64,000 nucleotides of DNA from Owenweeksia hongkongensis DSM 17368 (GTDB taxonomy: Bacteria > Bacteroidota > Bacteroidia > Flavobacteriales > Schleiferiaceae): positions 2,914,001-2,978,000 of the forward strand of contig NC_016599.1 of NCBI RefSeq assembly GCF_000236705.1, read 5' to 3'. Of the stretch, positions 34,891-44,320 are shown in pieces. The position numbers and the translations under genes are program-made. Within the stretch, counting starts at the first letter, position 1, and each line of letters starts with the position of its first letter. The notes under the pieces were generated by a model. It was not told the DNA's origin. It made no database searches and saw nothing but the letters and a program-made list of their open reading frames with translations.

Positions 34891-35457
34891 ATGAAACTAC
34901 CTCTTCTCAAAGATTTGAGCTTGGTTTATGCTTTTTTGGCAACTTCTCTTATATTACAGAGCTGTGGCCCAGATGAACCCAAAATGAAAGCTTATGAAGG
35001 AGAAATTGCTAGTGAAATTTACCTTTCTGAAAACATAACCGAAAAAGACTACATCATAATTTACGGCTGGACAATTTGGTGCGGCCCATGCAGAAATACA
35101 ATCAAAGAAAAACTGCCAATACTACAGTCTTACTTAGATAGTACGGGCGTAAGTGTGGGTTTGATGGCTATTTGTGCGGATGACCGAACTTCAAAAAGCT
35201 TCTTTGAGCTGAATGATTTCATGAAGGAGTCAAACATCAAATCCTATTTTCTCGAAACAGGAACCTTCTCATTGCACGATCGCTGGGCGCTAAATAGCTA
35301 TTTTGGTAATGTGCTGAATAGTTATGAAGATAACGAGGGTGTTCCTATTGTTTTGGTGGTGGATAAGAAGGGAGACGTTATAATGCAAGATCGGTGGGTA
35401 GTAGCGTCTCCAGAGAGGTGGAGAGAGGTGGTTACGATTTTAAGTAAGAAAGCCTAG
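34891..35457 (+). CDS. TlpA-like thioredoxin-fold lipoprotein
   Basis: 188 residues. Lipoprotein signal with lipobox LQSC near residue 25. Thioredoxin active site WTIWCGPCRNT at ~63-73, and cis-Pro loop GVPIVLVVDKKG. The spacing fits TlpA/ResA-type reductases that act in the periplasm. It follows the helicase by 65 bases but has no functional link to it that I can see. Confidence 0.82.
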   Translation: MKLPLLKDLSLVYAFLATSLILQSCGPDEPKMKAYEGEIASEIYLSENITEKDYIIIYGWTIWCGPCRNTIKEKLPILQSYLDSTGVSVGLMAICADDRTSKSFFELNDFMKESNIKSYFLETGTFSLHDRWALNSYFGNVLNSYEDNEGVPIVLVVDKKGDVIMQDRWVVASPERWREVVTILSKKA

Positions 35458-35722
35458 TCTTAAAGGTTTTAATGATATTCTTTTTTGGAGTTAATTTATT
35501 TCATCTTTTGAATGGTCGATAGAATACCCTTGATTAACACACTTCTGAAAATTTGCATGATCAGAGGAAAAAGATGAGGATGGGGTGGGTAGTTTTATTT
35601 TACATGGTTTTCTCCTCCAAAGCTTTAGTGAAGCATGAACATTTTTTAAGATTGTGTTTTATACTATTTGCGGAAGCCGAAAAGCATCACGAGTAGGCAA
35701 CAACTAAATAGTTATGAGAATC

Positions 35723-36283
35723 ATGAAAAAAGTTACTTCGAGTTTAATGTTAATCATGTCAATTTTGGCAACTTCTACCGTATTTGCGCAAAAAATAAAT
35801 ATAGGAGTAAATGGTGCAGCAGCTTTGCCAATGGGTGACTTTGGAGATTTAACCACCTTTGGATTTGGTGGTGATGTAAGTGTGGATTACTATTTCAATG
35901 ACAAATTCGACCTTGGTATAGAAGCCGGTTATCGTGCATTTCCTTACGACAACGCCTTTTTGGATGGCGAACATATGAGCCTTATTCCAATTCAGCTTAC
36001 CGCAGCGTATCATACGGATGTGGCTGATTGGATTGATTTATATGGTGAGCTTGGTGGGGGAGTATTTATAGCCTCTTCCAGTATTTCTGGTTCGGAATCG
36101 GAAACTTACGGTGGAATTTCACCACGAGTTGGAGCTGCGTTTGAGCTTTCACCAGAGTGGTTTTTGGATGTAAACGTAAATTATAACATGGTGTTTTCTG
36201 AAGAGACATCGAATGCATCCTTCACTCCAAATTTTAATTGGATAGGTATTAATGTGGGTATATTATATACTATCATGGATTAA
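35723..36283 (+). CDS. Small outer-membrane beta-barrel protein
   Basis: 186 residues from MKKVTSSLMLIMSILATSTV (signal peptide); three residues longer if the ATG at 35714 is used. Alternating hydrophobic strands (INIGVNGAAALPMGDFGD, FDLGIEAGYRAFP, WFLDVNVNYNMVF, WIGINVGILYTIMD) indicate an 8-strand barrel of the OmpA-like/PF13505 class. No specific function is recognisable. Confidence 0.78.
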   Translation: MKKVTSSLMLIMSILATSTVFAQKINIGVNGAAALPMGDFGDLTTFGFGGDVSVDYYFNDKFDLGIEAGYRAFPYDNAFLDGEHMSLIPIQLTAAYHTDVADWIDLYGELGGGVFIASSSISGSESETYGGISPRVGAAFELSPEWFLDVNVNYNMVFSEETSNASFTPNFNWIGINVGILYTIMD

Positions 36284-36307
36284 TTTTAAATCCTAACAGT
36301 GTTTTTA

Positions 36308-36335
36308 AACCCACCAATTTGGTGGGTTTTGTTTT
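36308..36335 (+). terminator. Terminator after the beta-barrel gene
   Basis: Perfect stem AACCCACCAA / TTGGTGGGTT followed by TTGTTTTT. Confidence 0.85.
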
Positions 36336-36488
36336 TACCGTGAGGTTGACTGTTTTTTCTTAGTTCTGTGAAGCTACATTACAATATTTAATTGTGTTTT
36401 AAAAGGTGAACTGGTGCCGTCCATTTGAAAGTAAAAATGTGTTTTGAAAGATTTTTCTTATCTTAAACCCTTCGAAAACCCTTTTTTT

Positions 36489-36710
36489 ATGCAAACCCTA
36501 TTCTTAAAATATTTCCCCGTTTTAATATTTGTACATTTTATAGTAAGCATATTTATGTTTGTAAGTGTGCTTAGTTACTTTGAGAACGTTTCCCTATTTC
36601 AAGCTGGTGCAGGCGCAGTGCAATCGCTTTTTATAAAAGCTTTATTCTTGAGTATCGCCAATCAAGTTCTACCTGTATATCTTTATTTCAAGTGGTCTAG
36701 AGAAAGTTAG
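36489..36710 (+). CDS. Small membrane protein of unknown function
   Basis: From the ATG at 36489, 73 residues; a TTG at 36444 would add 15. Two hydrophobic segments (YFPVLIFVHFIVSIFMFVSV and SLFIKALFLSIANQVLPVYL) with a polar, basic end KWSRES. No family is recognised. The plain composition and a spacer with no other gene favour a real gene, but support is modest. Confidence 0.4.
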   Translation: MQTLFLKYFPVLIFVHFIVSIFMFVSVLSYFENVSLFQAGAGAVQSLFIKALFLSIANQVLPVYLYFKWSRES

Positions 36711-36890
36711 GCTTCATTTAAATTTTCAGAATTGTATCCAGCTTGCCACACTTTGTGTAGGCTTTTCCCCACAATTAGAATTTCATAGTTTCTTAAGCAC
36801 CTGATTGTCAGTGCTGTTTATTGTATTTAGATTTTGGCTCAGAGTTTTCAATAAGCTTATCAACTAATTGAAATTCAAAATTTTACAAAA

Positions 36891-37247
36891 ATGAAAAATC
36901 TAAAGTCAGGAATTCTAGCATGTGCTCTTCTTTTTGGAGCTTCCAGTTCAATGTATGCACAACAAGCTGAAGCCGCTCAAACCCAGGAAATAAAAACTAA
37001 TGAGGTGAAGGCTGAATCAGTAAAAGTTATGGATCAGGATGCAAAGAAGCAAGAAGTATCCATGAAAGAACTACCAGCGAGTGTAGTAGAAAATATCAAG
37101 ACGAATTACGCAGAAGCCAAGTTTGTAAGTGCTGTAAAGCATTTGGGAGCTGATGGTGAAGCAAAGGCCTACGAAGTTGTACTTAACCAAGGTGGTAAAG
37201 AAATGACCTTGAAGTATGACGCGAAAGGTATGCCAGCAAAGAAATAG
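36891..37247 (+). CDS. Secreted PepSY-like small protein
   Basis: 118 residues. Signal peptide MKNLKSGILACALLFGASSS up to YAQQ, a charged linker, then a single C-terminal module: ELPASVVENIKTNYAEAKFV, then KAYEVVLNQGGKEMTLKYDAKG. This resembles the PepSY-like domain common in Bacteroidota periplasmic proteins. Function is not established. Confidence 0.7.
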   Translation: MKNLKSGILACALLFGASSSMYAQQAEAAQTQEIKTNEVKAESVKVMDQDAKKQEVSMKELPASVVENIKTNYAEAKFVSAVKHLGADGEAKAYEVVLNQGGKEMTLKYDAKGMPAKK

Positions 37248-37288
37248 GTTGGGTATCAAGTCAAAATCCTCTCTACTCTAATTTTAAG

Positions 37289-37320
37289 GGCTGTTTCAAC
37301 GTAAGTTGAAATGGCCTTTA
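37289..37320. terminator. Convergent (bidirectional) terminator
   Basis: Stem GGCTGTTTCAAC / GTTGAAATGGCC (G-T mismatches near the base) between the PepSY-like gene and the SCO gene that ends at 37318 on the other strand. It is flanked by TTTA on the right and TTTTAAG on the left. Confidence 0.65.
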
Positions 37321-37992
37321 TTCGTTTAGGCTAGCCTTCAAAATTGCAATATCAGCAATAAGCTTATCTACAGCTTCAGCAGAAGTACCATCATAAAAAC
37401 CACGAATTCGTTTTTGAGGATCCACGAGTACAAAATTTTCGGTATGGATAAAATCGTCTTCATCTCCATTGCCGCCTTCATCCATTACGGCAAAGTAAGA
37501 CTGACGAGCTAGCTTATAAATCTGTGGTTTATCTCCCGTAAGGAGTTGCCATTTACCTTCTATCGCTCCCTGCATTTCACCATACTCATGCATTGCCGGC
37601 ACTGAGTCCATTTCGGGTGTCACCGAGTGAGAAACAATTACAACAACATCGTCAGCTTTGAATACCTCTTGCAGGCGTCTTTTCTCTATAGCCATGTCTT
37701 TGCAAATACCGGGACAAGTAGTGAAAAAGAAATCTGCTATATAAATTTTTCCCTCCAGGTTTTTTTCTGTGATGGTGTCTCCAAATTGATTTACTAATTT
37801 GAATGGCAACACCCGATGTCCTCGCCCTTGGCGCTGTACGCTTTCATCCACCAGCCGGCTGTCCAGCTCGCTTGGGTTGTAAATAGGTAGACGTGGTTTT
37901 GGCTTTAGAATTTGGTAGCTAAAGGTAAGTCCTATAATAAAGACAACGAGGACTATTCCAATTTTTAGCCAGTCTGATTTGCGCATTTTCAT
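37318..37992 (-). CDS. SCO1/SenC family copper chaperone
   Basis: 224 residues from MKMRKSDWLKIGIVLVVFII, with one N-terminal membrane anchor. Thioredoxin-like domain with copper site CPGIC (FFFTTCPGICKDM, ~94-98) and the distal His in DDFIHTENFVLVDPQKRI. SCO proteins deliver copper to cytochrome c oxidase CuA or reduce its cysteines. No oxidase genes are adjacent. It is divergent from the small lipoprotein gene at 38092. Confidence 0.88.
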   Translation of the reverse strand: MKMRKSDWLKIGIVLVVFIIGLTFSYQILKPKPRLPIYNPSELDSRLVDESVQRQGRGHRVLPFKLVNQFGDTITEKNLEGKIYIADFFFTTCPGICKDMAIEKRRLQEVFKADDVVVIVSHSVTPEMDSVPAMHEYGEMQGAIEGKWQLLTGDKPQIYKLARQSYFAVMDEGGNGDEDDFIHTENFVLVDPQKRIRGFYDGTSAEAVDKLIADIAILKASLNE

Positions 37993-38061
37993 GAGGCAAA
38001 TGTCGGTATGAAATGGCAAAGCAAAAAATTAAAGATGAGGGGATTTTGACTGATATAAATG

Positions 38062-38069
38062 TAGTTTTG
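38062..38069 (+). promoter_or_regulatory. -7 element of the small lipoprotein gene
   Basis: TAGTTTTG, 22 bases before the ATG. A TTTG upstream is only 13 bases away, too close for the usual -33 spacing. Confidence 0.45.
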
Positions 38070-38091
38070 CAGGGTAATTTAAAAATTGATC

Positions 38092-38529
38092 ATGAAGAAG
38101 TTTGCAATTTTATTGGTTGCCATAACCTTGGGGACTGCTTGCGGAAATAGCACCGAAACTAGCTCAGAAAATACCAGTACCGAAATGAGCGGTGAGGACC
38201 AGGTAATGGGTCTTAAAAAAGAAATAATGGAGGTGCATGACAAGACAATGGCAGAAATGACCACCATGTCTAAGCTTAGAAAAGAGTTGCGCAAAGCCTC
38301 AAAGGAAACTACCGACACGGCTGCGTATTACAATGCTTATCAGGATTTGCATCAAGCGCATGAAGATATGATGGATTGGATGCACAATTTCCAAAGTCCT
38401 GATGAAATGGATGTTTCAGAAGCGGAAAAAATTGAGTACCTAAAAGAGCAAAAAGATAAAGTGACTCAATTGGAAGAATATACCATGACCTCTATTGAAA
38501 AAGCACAAAAAGTATTGACAAAGAAATAA
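38092..38529 (+). CDS. Small helical lipoprotein of unknown function
   Basis: 145 residues from MKKFAILLVAITLGTAC (lipobox GTAC). A low-complexity S/T/E linker is followed by long amphipathic helices (ALVHDKT-like stretches rich in K, E, M and Q), predicted coiled coil. Its partner could be the divergent SCO gene, but nothing in the sequence shows this. Confidence 0.7.
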   Translation: MKKFAILLVAITLGTACGNSTETSSENTSTEMSGEDQVMGLKKEIMEVHDKTMAEMTTMSKLRKELRKASKETTDTAAYYNAYQDLHQAHEDMMDWMHNFQSPDEMDVSEAEKIEYLKEQKDKVTQLEEYTMTSIEKAQKVLTKK

Positions 38530-38551
38530 TAGATACTGTTTGTCAAAAATA

Positions 38552-38588
38552 TTGAAATCAGCTCTGAGTATTTTGGAGCTGATTTTTT
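38552..38588 (+). terminator. Terminator after the helical lipoprotein gene
   Basis: Stem AAATCAGCTC / GAGCTGATTT followed by TTT. Confidence 0.75.
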
Positions 38589-38600
38589 GTTTTTAATAGC

Positions 38601-39398
38601 TTAGGCTAATTGTTTTGAAGAAGCTTTCAGGATTGCTGCGTTGATGGCATACCATAGCTTTAAGCGAGCTTGCAATGCTAATTGCGAAGCTTTTTCAGCT
38701 TCTCTCCATTTACTCTCATCATTTCCACAAAGTTCGGCAATCATCTTGTTTGCCATGGGGCCATGTTCGTCAGCATCCACCTCAATGTGGCGATCTAAAT
38801 AATAAATAAAGGCATCTAGCTTTCCGGGAATCTTAGCGTTTAAATCCTTCACTATTTGTGTAAACAAATCTGGAATGAGATCCTCTCGGCCAAAGGTAAA
38901 AGCCGCGGCTATTTCGTGGTCTTTGTCGTTTTTTACTATTTCAAAAGTTGTGCGTAAAAAGTCTTTTATAGCATCATTCACCTCACCTACGTTGTACTTT
39001 ATCATACTCTTGTAGGTGTAGCCGTTTTGTAAATACTCCACAAAAGTGGTTATAGGCTTAGTGTTGGCTCCAGCTTGTTTCATGGCTGCGATGTACATTT
39101 CATAATGGCTGGCGGGTTCACCATTTATGTCAATGTCGCTTTCTTCACAAAACACAATTTCGTTTATAAGTCTTCTGGCCAAGGGGCTCTTACTGGGAGT
39201 CCAGGCTTCTGAAGTAGATGTGAGCCTTACCTGAAGGGCTTTTAGCAATACCATAAAATCCCAAACGGCATACACATGATATTCCATGAAAATGCGCAAA
39301 TCCTCAATAGTGTTGAGGTTTTGATACAAATCATGAGCTAATAGCTTTTTACGAGCATCAGCTATTTTTTGCTGTATGCCAATAATGTTATAGTTCAT
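38601..39398 (-). CDS. DUF3050 family protein (haem-oxygenase-like fold)
   Basis: 265 residues from MNYNIIGIQQKIADARKKLL; the first A of this ATG is the last base of the upstream stop. Typical segments: FMEYHVYAVWDFMVLLKAL, RLINEIVFCEESDID, HYEMYIAAM, YYLDRHIEVDADEHGPMA. The His/Asp/Glu-rich helical pattern is that of iron- or haem-binding oxygenase-like folds. Enzymatic activity is not known. It is the last gene of the run that begins with sufA. Confidence 0.8.
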   Translation of the reverse strand: MNYNIIGIQQKIADARKKLLAHDLYQNLNTIEDLRIFMEYHVYAVWDFMVLLKALQVRLTSTSEAWTPSKSPLARRLINEIVFCEESDIDINGEPASHYEMYIAAMKQAGANTKPITTFVEYLQNGYTYKSMIKYNVGEVNDAIKDFLRTTFEIVKNDKDHEIAAAFTFGREDLIPDLFTQIVKDLNAKIPGKLDAFIYYLDRHIEVDADEHGPMANKMIAELCGNDESKWREAEKASQLALQARLKLWYAINAAILKASSKQLA

Positions 39399-39910
39399 TA
39401 TTTCTTCTTGTAAATGGGAACGGTAGAGCAAGCTTCGCCATACATGATACTCTTGGCAATAGGCTGAAGCCGGGAAACTAAACTCACATAAGCGTGTGGA
39501 GGAATGGGCAAATCGCCACAGCCTTTAATTATTACCCGCTGGTCAGCAAGTTCGCTGAGGTCAGCCTGCTGAATAGCTTCATCCATTAGTACGGTTTCCA
39601 GCTGTTCGCGGTGGCCGTAGACTACCTTTTTTGCGAAAGCCGCCAAGGATGATGACAACAGCATGTAGGCCCATTGTGGAATAATGGCATCTTCAGAACA
39701 GCCCACCCAAACATAGCAATCTTGATATTGGCTCCAGTCATGAGATTTTACGCTTGCGCGGAAATCTTTTTCGCGAAGAATAATGCCTTCATACAACCAA
39801 GGGGCAATATCCAAATGCTTACGCTCACCTTTTGGATAGTAATCCTCCAGGCTCAGCGTGATAAGTCCGCTATTCGCGATTTTGTTTTCTATAAAATCCT
39901 CGTTTTGCAT
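39398..39910 (-). CDS. DUF2480 family protein
   Basis: 170 residues, no signal. Family features: SGLITLSLEDYYPKGERKHL and WVGCSEDAIIPQWAYMLL, with IKGCGDLPIPPHAYVSLVSR near the end. DUF2480 occurs in Bacteroidota, commonly beside suf genes; function unknown. Two conserved Cys (VGCSED, KGCGD) are visible. It overlaps DUF3050 by one base, so the two are probably co-translated. Confidence 0.8.
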   Translation of the reverse strand: MQNEDFIENKIANSGLITLSLEDYYPKGERKHLDIAPWLYEGIILREKDFRASVKSHDWSQYQDCYVWVGCSEDAIIPQWAYMLLSSSLAAFAKKVVYGHREQLETVLMDEAIQQADLSELADQRVIIKGCGDLPIPPHAYVSLVSRLQPIAKSIMYGEACSTVPIYKKK

Positions 39911-39957
39911 TTTGCGTAAAGAATTAAACTGTAGAGTGTTGTGTGGATGGTGTTTTT

Positions 39958-40052
39958 ACTTTGCGGAATTCTGCGGTCTCAGGGGGCTCTGCGGTAAAGT
40001 AATCTTGCTTCAACGCAAAGGCGCTGAGGTCGCAAAGCCTCGCAGAGGAATA
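39958..40052. repeat. Dispersed CGCAAAG-type repeat, copy B, in the suf operon gap
   Basis: TTGCGGAATTCTGCGG, GGGGGCTCTGCGG, then CAACGCAAAGGCGCTGAGGTC and GCAAAGCCTCGCAGAGG. Related to copies at 26128 and 44321. It fills most of the 144-base gap between sufT and the DUF2480 gene. Confidence 0.6.
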
Positions 40053-40054
40053 GG

Positions 40055-40375
40055 TTACAAAAACCCAAGTTCGAGCATAGCCTCCTCACTCATCATGTCC
40101 TTAGTCCATGGTGGGTCAAAAGTGATTTCTACTTCTACTTCGTTTACTTCATCTACGCTGCGTACTTTTTCTTTTACCTCCTCGGGTAAACTCTCTGCTA
40201 CGGGGCAGTTTGGAGAAGTAAGTGTCATGAGGATTTTGATGTCCAATTCATCACTTACATGTACATCGTAAATTAAGCCTAGCTCATATATATCAACAGG
40301 AATTTCAGGGTCATAAATGGTACGAAGTACATCTACTACCTTTTCACCTATTGCTTGCAATTCTGCGTCTGTCAT
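40055..40375 (-). CDS. sufT: SufT-type Fe-S assembly protein (MIP18/DUF59)
   Basis: 106 residues, single DUF59 domain: VVDVLRTIYDPEIPVDIYEL, then GLIYDV and the conserved Cys in MTLTSPNCPVAESLP. Position after sufE in the suf operon matches the SUF-associated type, which supports Fe-S maturation. Confidence 0.9.
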   Translation of the reverse strand: MTDAELQAIGEKVVDVLRTIYDPEIPVDIYELGLIYDVHVSDELDIKILMTLTSPNCPVAESLPEEVKEKVRSVDEVNEVEVEITFDPPWTKDMMSEEAMLELGFL

Positions 40376-40428
40376 TTTCTTAAAGTATTGAGTATTTAGT
40401 ACAGAGCACCAAACACCTTAGTGTTGTA

Positions 40429-40845
40429 TTATTTTGCCTGAAGTGCCAGAGCGTAAAATTTCATTTGTTTAATCATGCTTACCAAACCGTTAGCTCTGGT
40501 TGGCGAAAGGTGTTCTTTCAAGCCAATTTCATCTACAAAGCTCATATCAGCATTTACTATGTCTTCAGGCTTTTCGTCAGATAGCACACGAATCATCAAT
40601 GCAATTAAGCCCTTGGTAAGAATAGCATCGCTGTCTGCGGTGTATTTTACAACATCCCCATCATTGTCAGCATGAAGCCATACCTGGCTTTGGCAACCTT
40701 TGATGAGGTTTTCTTCGAGCTTATATTTTTCATCAATCAGCGGAAGGGATTTGCCCAACTCAATGAGGTACTCATAGCGCCCCATCCAGTCTTCGAACAT
40801 GTCAAACTCTTCAATAATATCTTGTTGTTTTTCTCCTATTGTCAT
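40429..40845 (-). CDS. sufE: SufE sulfur acceptor protein
   Basis: 138 residues with active Cys in NLIKGCQSQVWL (~51) and C-terminal LSPTRANGLVSMIKQM. It accepts persulfide sulfur from SufS, encoded directly upstream, and passes it to the SufBCD scaffold. Cytoplasmic. The gap to sufS is 48 bases. Confidence 0.93.
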   Translation of the reverse strand: MTIGEKQQDIIEEFDMFEDWMGRYEYLIELGKSLPLIDEKYKLEENLIKGCQSQVWLHADNDGDVVKYTADSDAILTKGLIALMIRVLSDEKPEDIVNADMSFVDEIGLKEHLSPTRANGLVSMIKQMKFYALALQAK

Positions 40846-40893
40846 TCCGAATGCAAATTTTCAAATTATCAAATCTTCGAATGCATAATACAT

Positions 40894-42129
40894 TTACCCC
40901 AGCATTTGTTCCACCTTCCTCAATCCTTCTACCATAAGGTCGATTTCTTCCTTGGTATTATAAAAAGAGAAGGAGGCGCGTACGGTTCCCGGAATATTAT
41001 AAAACTTCATGATGGGCTGTGTGCAATGGTGACCCGTCCTTACGGCAATGCCCATTTTGTCCAAAATCACACCTGCATCATAAGGATGAATATCTCCTAA
41101 AAGGAAAGAAATTACGCTTGCTTTATTTTTGGCTTGACCGATAAAGCGCATATTTTCAAACTCTGCTAATTTGGCTTGACCGTATTGCAGCAACTCATTT
41201 TCGTAAGCAGCAATGTTGTCCAAACCAATTTCATTAACATAATCTATGGCCGTTCCTAATACTACACCAGCTTCTATGTTTGGCGTTCCAGCTTCAAACT
41301 TATGAGGAAGACCGGCATAAGTGGTTTTTTCAAAAGTCACCTCTTTTATCATTTCGCCACCCCCTTGGTAGGGAGGAAGTTCTTCAAGCCACTTTTCTTT
41401 TCCGTAAAGGATACCAATACCCGTAGGGCCATAAAGCTTGTGCGCGCTGAATGCGTAAAAATCAGCATCCAAATCCTGCACATCAACATCCATGTGAGGG
41501 ACAGCCTGTGCGCCATCAATCATTACTACAGCATCCACGTCATGTGCCAGAGCAATCATTTCCTTAGCGGGATTGATAGTTCCCAAGGCATTGGATACAT
41601 GATTAAAAGCTACCACACGGGTTTTTTCATTTAGCAGCTTTTTATATTCCTCCATAATGAGTTCCCCATTTTCATTCATGGGAATTACTCTGAGGATAGC
41701 TCCGGTTTTTTCACAAAGCATCTGCCAAGGCACAATATTACTATGGTGCTCAAGCGCTGAAATGATTATTTCTTCACCAGCTTTTACAAAGCCCTGGCTC
41801 ATGGTGCTGGTCAAAAGGTTGATGCTGTCTGTAGTGCCTTTTGTAAAAAGCACCTCATGCAGATGTTCTGCATTGATGTGAGTTTTTACTTTTTGGCGGC
41901 TAAGTTCAAAAGCATCTGTTGCCAGCTGGCTAAGGTGATGCACACCACGGTGCACATTACTGTTTATGGTGCTGTAATATTCCGAAATAGCATCAATCAC
42001 CACCTGCGGCTTTTGGGTGCTGGCGGCATTGTCAAAATACACCAACGGGCGCCCATTTACCTCCTGATGAAGGATGGGAAAGTCTGCACGAATTTTGGCG
42101 ATATCAATGGGTGCTATTGCGGTTTTCAT
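40894..42129 (-). CDS. sufS: SufS cysteine desulfurase
   Basis: 411 residues. PLP lysine in FYAFSAHKLYGPTGIGIL and the catalytic Cys in AVRTGHHCTQPIM. N-terminal GRPLVYFDNAASTQKPQVV is characteristic of the SufS group. It releases sulfur from cysteine as persulfide for SufE. Gap to sufD is 27 bases. Confidence 0.95.
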   Translation of the reverse strand: MKTAIAPIDIAKIRADFPILHQEVNGRPLVYFDNAASTQKPQVVIDAISEYYSTINSNVHRGVHHLSQLATDAFELSRQKVKTHINAEHLHEVLFTKGTTDSINLLTSTMSQGFVKAGEEIIISALEHHSNIVPWQMLCEKTGAILRVIPMNENGELIMEEYKKLLNEKTRVVAFNHVSNALGTINPAKEMIALAHDVDAVVMIDGAQAVPHMDVDVQDLDADFYAFSAHKLYGPTGIGILYGKEKWLEELPPYQGGGEMIKEVTFEKTTYAGLPHKFEAGTPNIEAGVVLGTAIDYVNEIGLDNIAAYENELLQYGQAKLAEFENMRFIGQAKNKASVISFLLGDIHPYDAGVILDKMGIAVRTGHHCTQPIMKFYNIPGTVRASFSFYNTKEEIDLMVEGLRKVEQMLG

Positions 42130-42156
42130 TATTTCTTTTTTGGTAGGATTTAGCTA

Positions 42157-43476
42157 TTAAAGCTCAAAATCCAAATCTACATTTAGCTTAGTGGCGATCT
42201 GCTTGTTTAGCTTTTTGCGAAGCTCCGGGATGGCCACATTACGAAGTCCATCATTGGCGAAAGCATAAAGCAAAAGTGCCTTGGCTTCTTTTTCAGGAAT
42301 ACCTCGTGCCTGCATATAAAACATCGCATCTTCATTAAGCTGACCAATGGTGCAGCCATGAGAACACTGAACGTCATCTGCATAAATTTCTAGCTGCGGC
42401 TTTGTGTCTATCGAAGCTTTATCAGTAAGCAAAATGTTGTTGTTCTGCTGGAAAGCATTGGTTTTTTGCGCATGTGGGTGCACCATCACTTTCCCATTAA
42501 ACACACCTGATGCATTGCCATCATAAATCCCTTTGTAAAGCTCGTGGCTTTCACAATTAGGTTTTTGATGATCAGCCAAAGTATGTTGATCCACAAACTG
42601 ACCTTCGTTAATTACAGTAATGCCATCCAAGTGCGATTCAATGTGCTCGCCTTCTAAAAAGAAGTTGAGGTTGTTTCTGATAAAGCGGTTTCCAAAAGAG
42701 AAGGTACCTACTCTTACATTGCTTCCTTCAGCTTGCTTTACAGTGGTGCTGTCAATTATGGAAGCTTCCATATTGTCGTTTTGCACTTTGTAGTAAAACA
42801 GACGGGAATTCTTTTCGGCAAAAATTTCTGTAGCCGTATTGGTAAGCACAGGCTTTTCGCTAAGCGACTGATGACGCTCCACAATTTTTACTTCTGCATT
42901 TTCCTCTACCACCACCAGGTTTCTTGGCTGGGTCATGATGTCATAATCATGAGCTGTAGTAAAGAAGACTATCTGTACAGGTTTGTCTACCGTTTGGTTT
43001 TTCTTAATGCGAATAAAAGCACCTTCCTTGGCAAAAGCTGTGTTTATTGAAGCCATTGTTTCGGCTTGAGGCAAAGCTTTGTTGAAGTATTTTTTAGTAA
43101 CATCCTCATATCTGTTCAGCATACTGCTTAGGGTGCAGATGTCAAACTTATCGTGAGTAGTTTCACTTAGCCATGAGCTAAAAACCCCATCAATAAATAC
43201 AAGCTTGTAGCTATCCACATCACTAAGAAAATAGCGCCTTACATCCTTAAAATCAATCGCATTTTCTGATTTATTCAGTATTCTGAAATCATTTTTTAAG
43301 ATGGGCTTTAGGTTAGTGTATTTCCACTCCTCATCTTTTTTGGTAGGAAATCCACTTTCTTCAAAGCGTTTAAAAGCATTTTGCCTGATTTTGTGAACAG
43401 GCTTTTTGGCATCATCGTCCAGCTCGTTTTCAAATACTATGAAGGACGATTCTAATTTATCTTTAAGTGCTTCCAC
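42157..43476 (-). CDS. sufD: SufD subunit of the SufBCD scaffold
   Basis: 439 residues. N-terminal FPTKKDEEWKYTNL and C-terminal KPQLEIYADDVQCSHGCTIG, then GIPEKEAKALLLYAF: the SufD signature. Middle is a beta-helix. It forms the Fe-S scaffold with SufB and the ATPase SufC. Confidence 0.94.
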   Translation of the reverse strand: MEALKDKLESSFIVFENELDDDAKKPVHKIRQNAFKRFEESGFPTKKDEEWKYTNLKPILKNDFRILNKSENAIDFKDVRRYFLSDVDSYKLVFIDGVFSSWLSETTHDKFDICTLSSMLNRYEDVTKKYFNKALPQAETMASINTAFAKEGAFIRIKKNQTVDKPVQIVFFTTAHDYDIMTQPRNLVVVEENAEVKIVERHQSLSEKPVLTNTATEIFAEKNSRLFYYKVQNDNMEASIIDSTTVKQAEGSNVRVGTFSFGNRFIRNNLNFFLEGEHIESHLDGITVINEGQFVDQHTLADHQKPNCESHELYKGIYDGNASGVFNGKVMVHPHAQKTNAFQQNNNILLTDKASIDTKPQLEIYADDVQCSHGCTIGQLNEDAMFYMQARGIPEKEAKALLLYAFANDGLRNVAIPELRKKLNKQIATKLNVDLDFEL

Positions 43477-43557
43477 TGTGCTAATTCTAATTTTGTTTGA
43501 AGGTATATGGCCTTCTATTTCTACGGCTCAACTTTTTATAAAAAAGAGAGTTTGAAA

Positions 43558-44310
43558 TTATGCTGGCTGCTCTTCCTTAATCCAATCGTAGCCTCTTTCT
43601 TCTAGCTCCAGAGCTAAATTTTTATCTCCAGACTTTACAATTTTTCCTTTGTAAAGTACATGTACAAAATCAGGAACGATATAGTCCAAAAGTCTTTGGT
43701 AGTGCGTAATCAAAAGAACAGCGTTGTTTTTGTTCTTAAGCTTGTTTACACCATTTGCCACAATGCGAAGCGCGTCAATATCCAACCCTGAATCAGTTTC
43801 ATCAAGGATGGCCAATTTTGGCTCAAGCATTGCCATTTGGAAAATCTCATTACGCTTCTTTTCACCACCAGAAAAACCTTCGTTCAATGAGCGGCTAAGG
43901 AAACCTTTGTCCATTTCCAAAAGGCTCATTTTCTCACGCATTTTCTTCAACATTACGTTCGCTGGCATTGGCTCTAAGCCCTGGGCCTTGCGTGTTTCGT
44001 TGATTGAAGTTTTCAAGAAATTGGTAACGGTAACTCCGGGAATTTCGATAGGATATTGAAAAGAAAGAAATACACCTTTGTGCGCTCTTTCTTCAGGTGC
44101 CAAATCCATTAGATCTTCACCTTCAAAATCAATGTGACCTTGGGTTACCTCATAGTCCTCACGACCAGCAACAACTGACGAAAGTGTACTTTTACCAGAA
44201 CCATTAGGTCCCATGATAGCGTGTACTTCACCAGCTTTTATTTCTAAGTCAATTCCTTTTAATATTTCTGTGCCATCTATTCCGGCATGGAGGTTTGAAA
44301 TCTTAAGCAT
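43558..44310 (-). CDS. sufC: SufC ATPase of the SufBCD scaffold
   Basis: 250 residues from [20 protein letters not shown]; an earlier in-frame start would run into the repeat upstream. ABC ATPase with Walker [14 protein letters not shown] signature in [15 protein letters not shown], Walker [15 protein letters not shown], and the switch His in [10 protein letters not shown]. Cytoplasmic, drives cluster assembly. Confidence 0.95.
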   Translation of the reverse strand: MLKISNLHAGIDGTEILKGIDLEIKAGEVHAIMGPNGSGKSTLSSVVAGREDYEVTQGHIDFEGEDLMDLAPEERAHKGVFLSFQYPIEIPGVTVTNFLKTSINETRKAQGLEPMPANVMLKKMREKMSLLEMDKGFLSRSLNEGFSGGEKKRNEIFQMAMLEPKLAILDETDSGLDIDALRIVANGVNKLKNKNNAVLLITHYQRLLDYIVPDFVHVLYKGKIVKSGDKNLALELEERGYDWIKEEQPA

Positions 44311-44320
44311 TTCGATTATG

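Noticed and set aside
35574-35696. 40-codon open frame (MRMGWVVLFYMVF...) upstream of the barrel gene
   Set aside because: It is short, lacks a recognisable family or promoter and could be chance; not listed as a gene.
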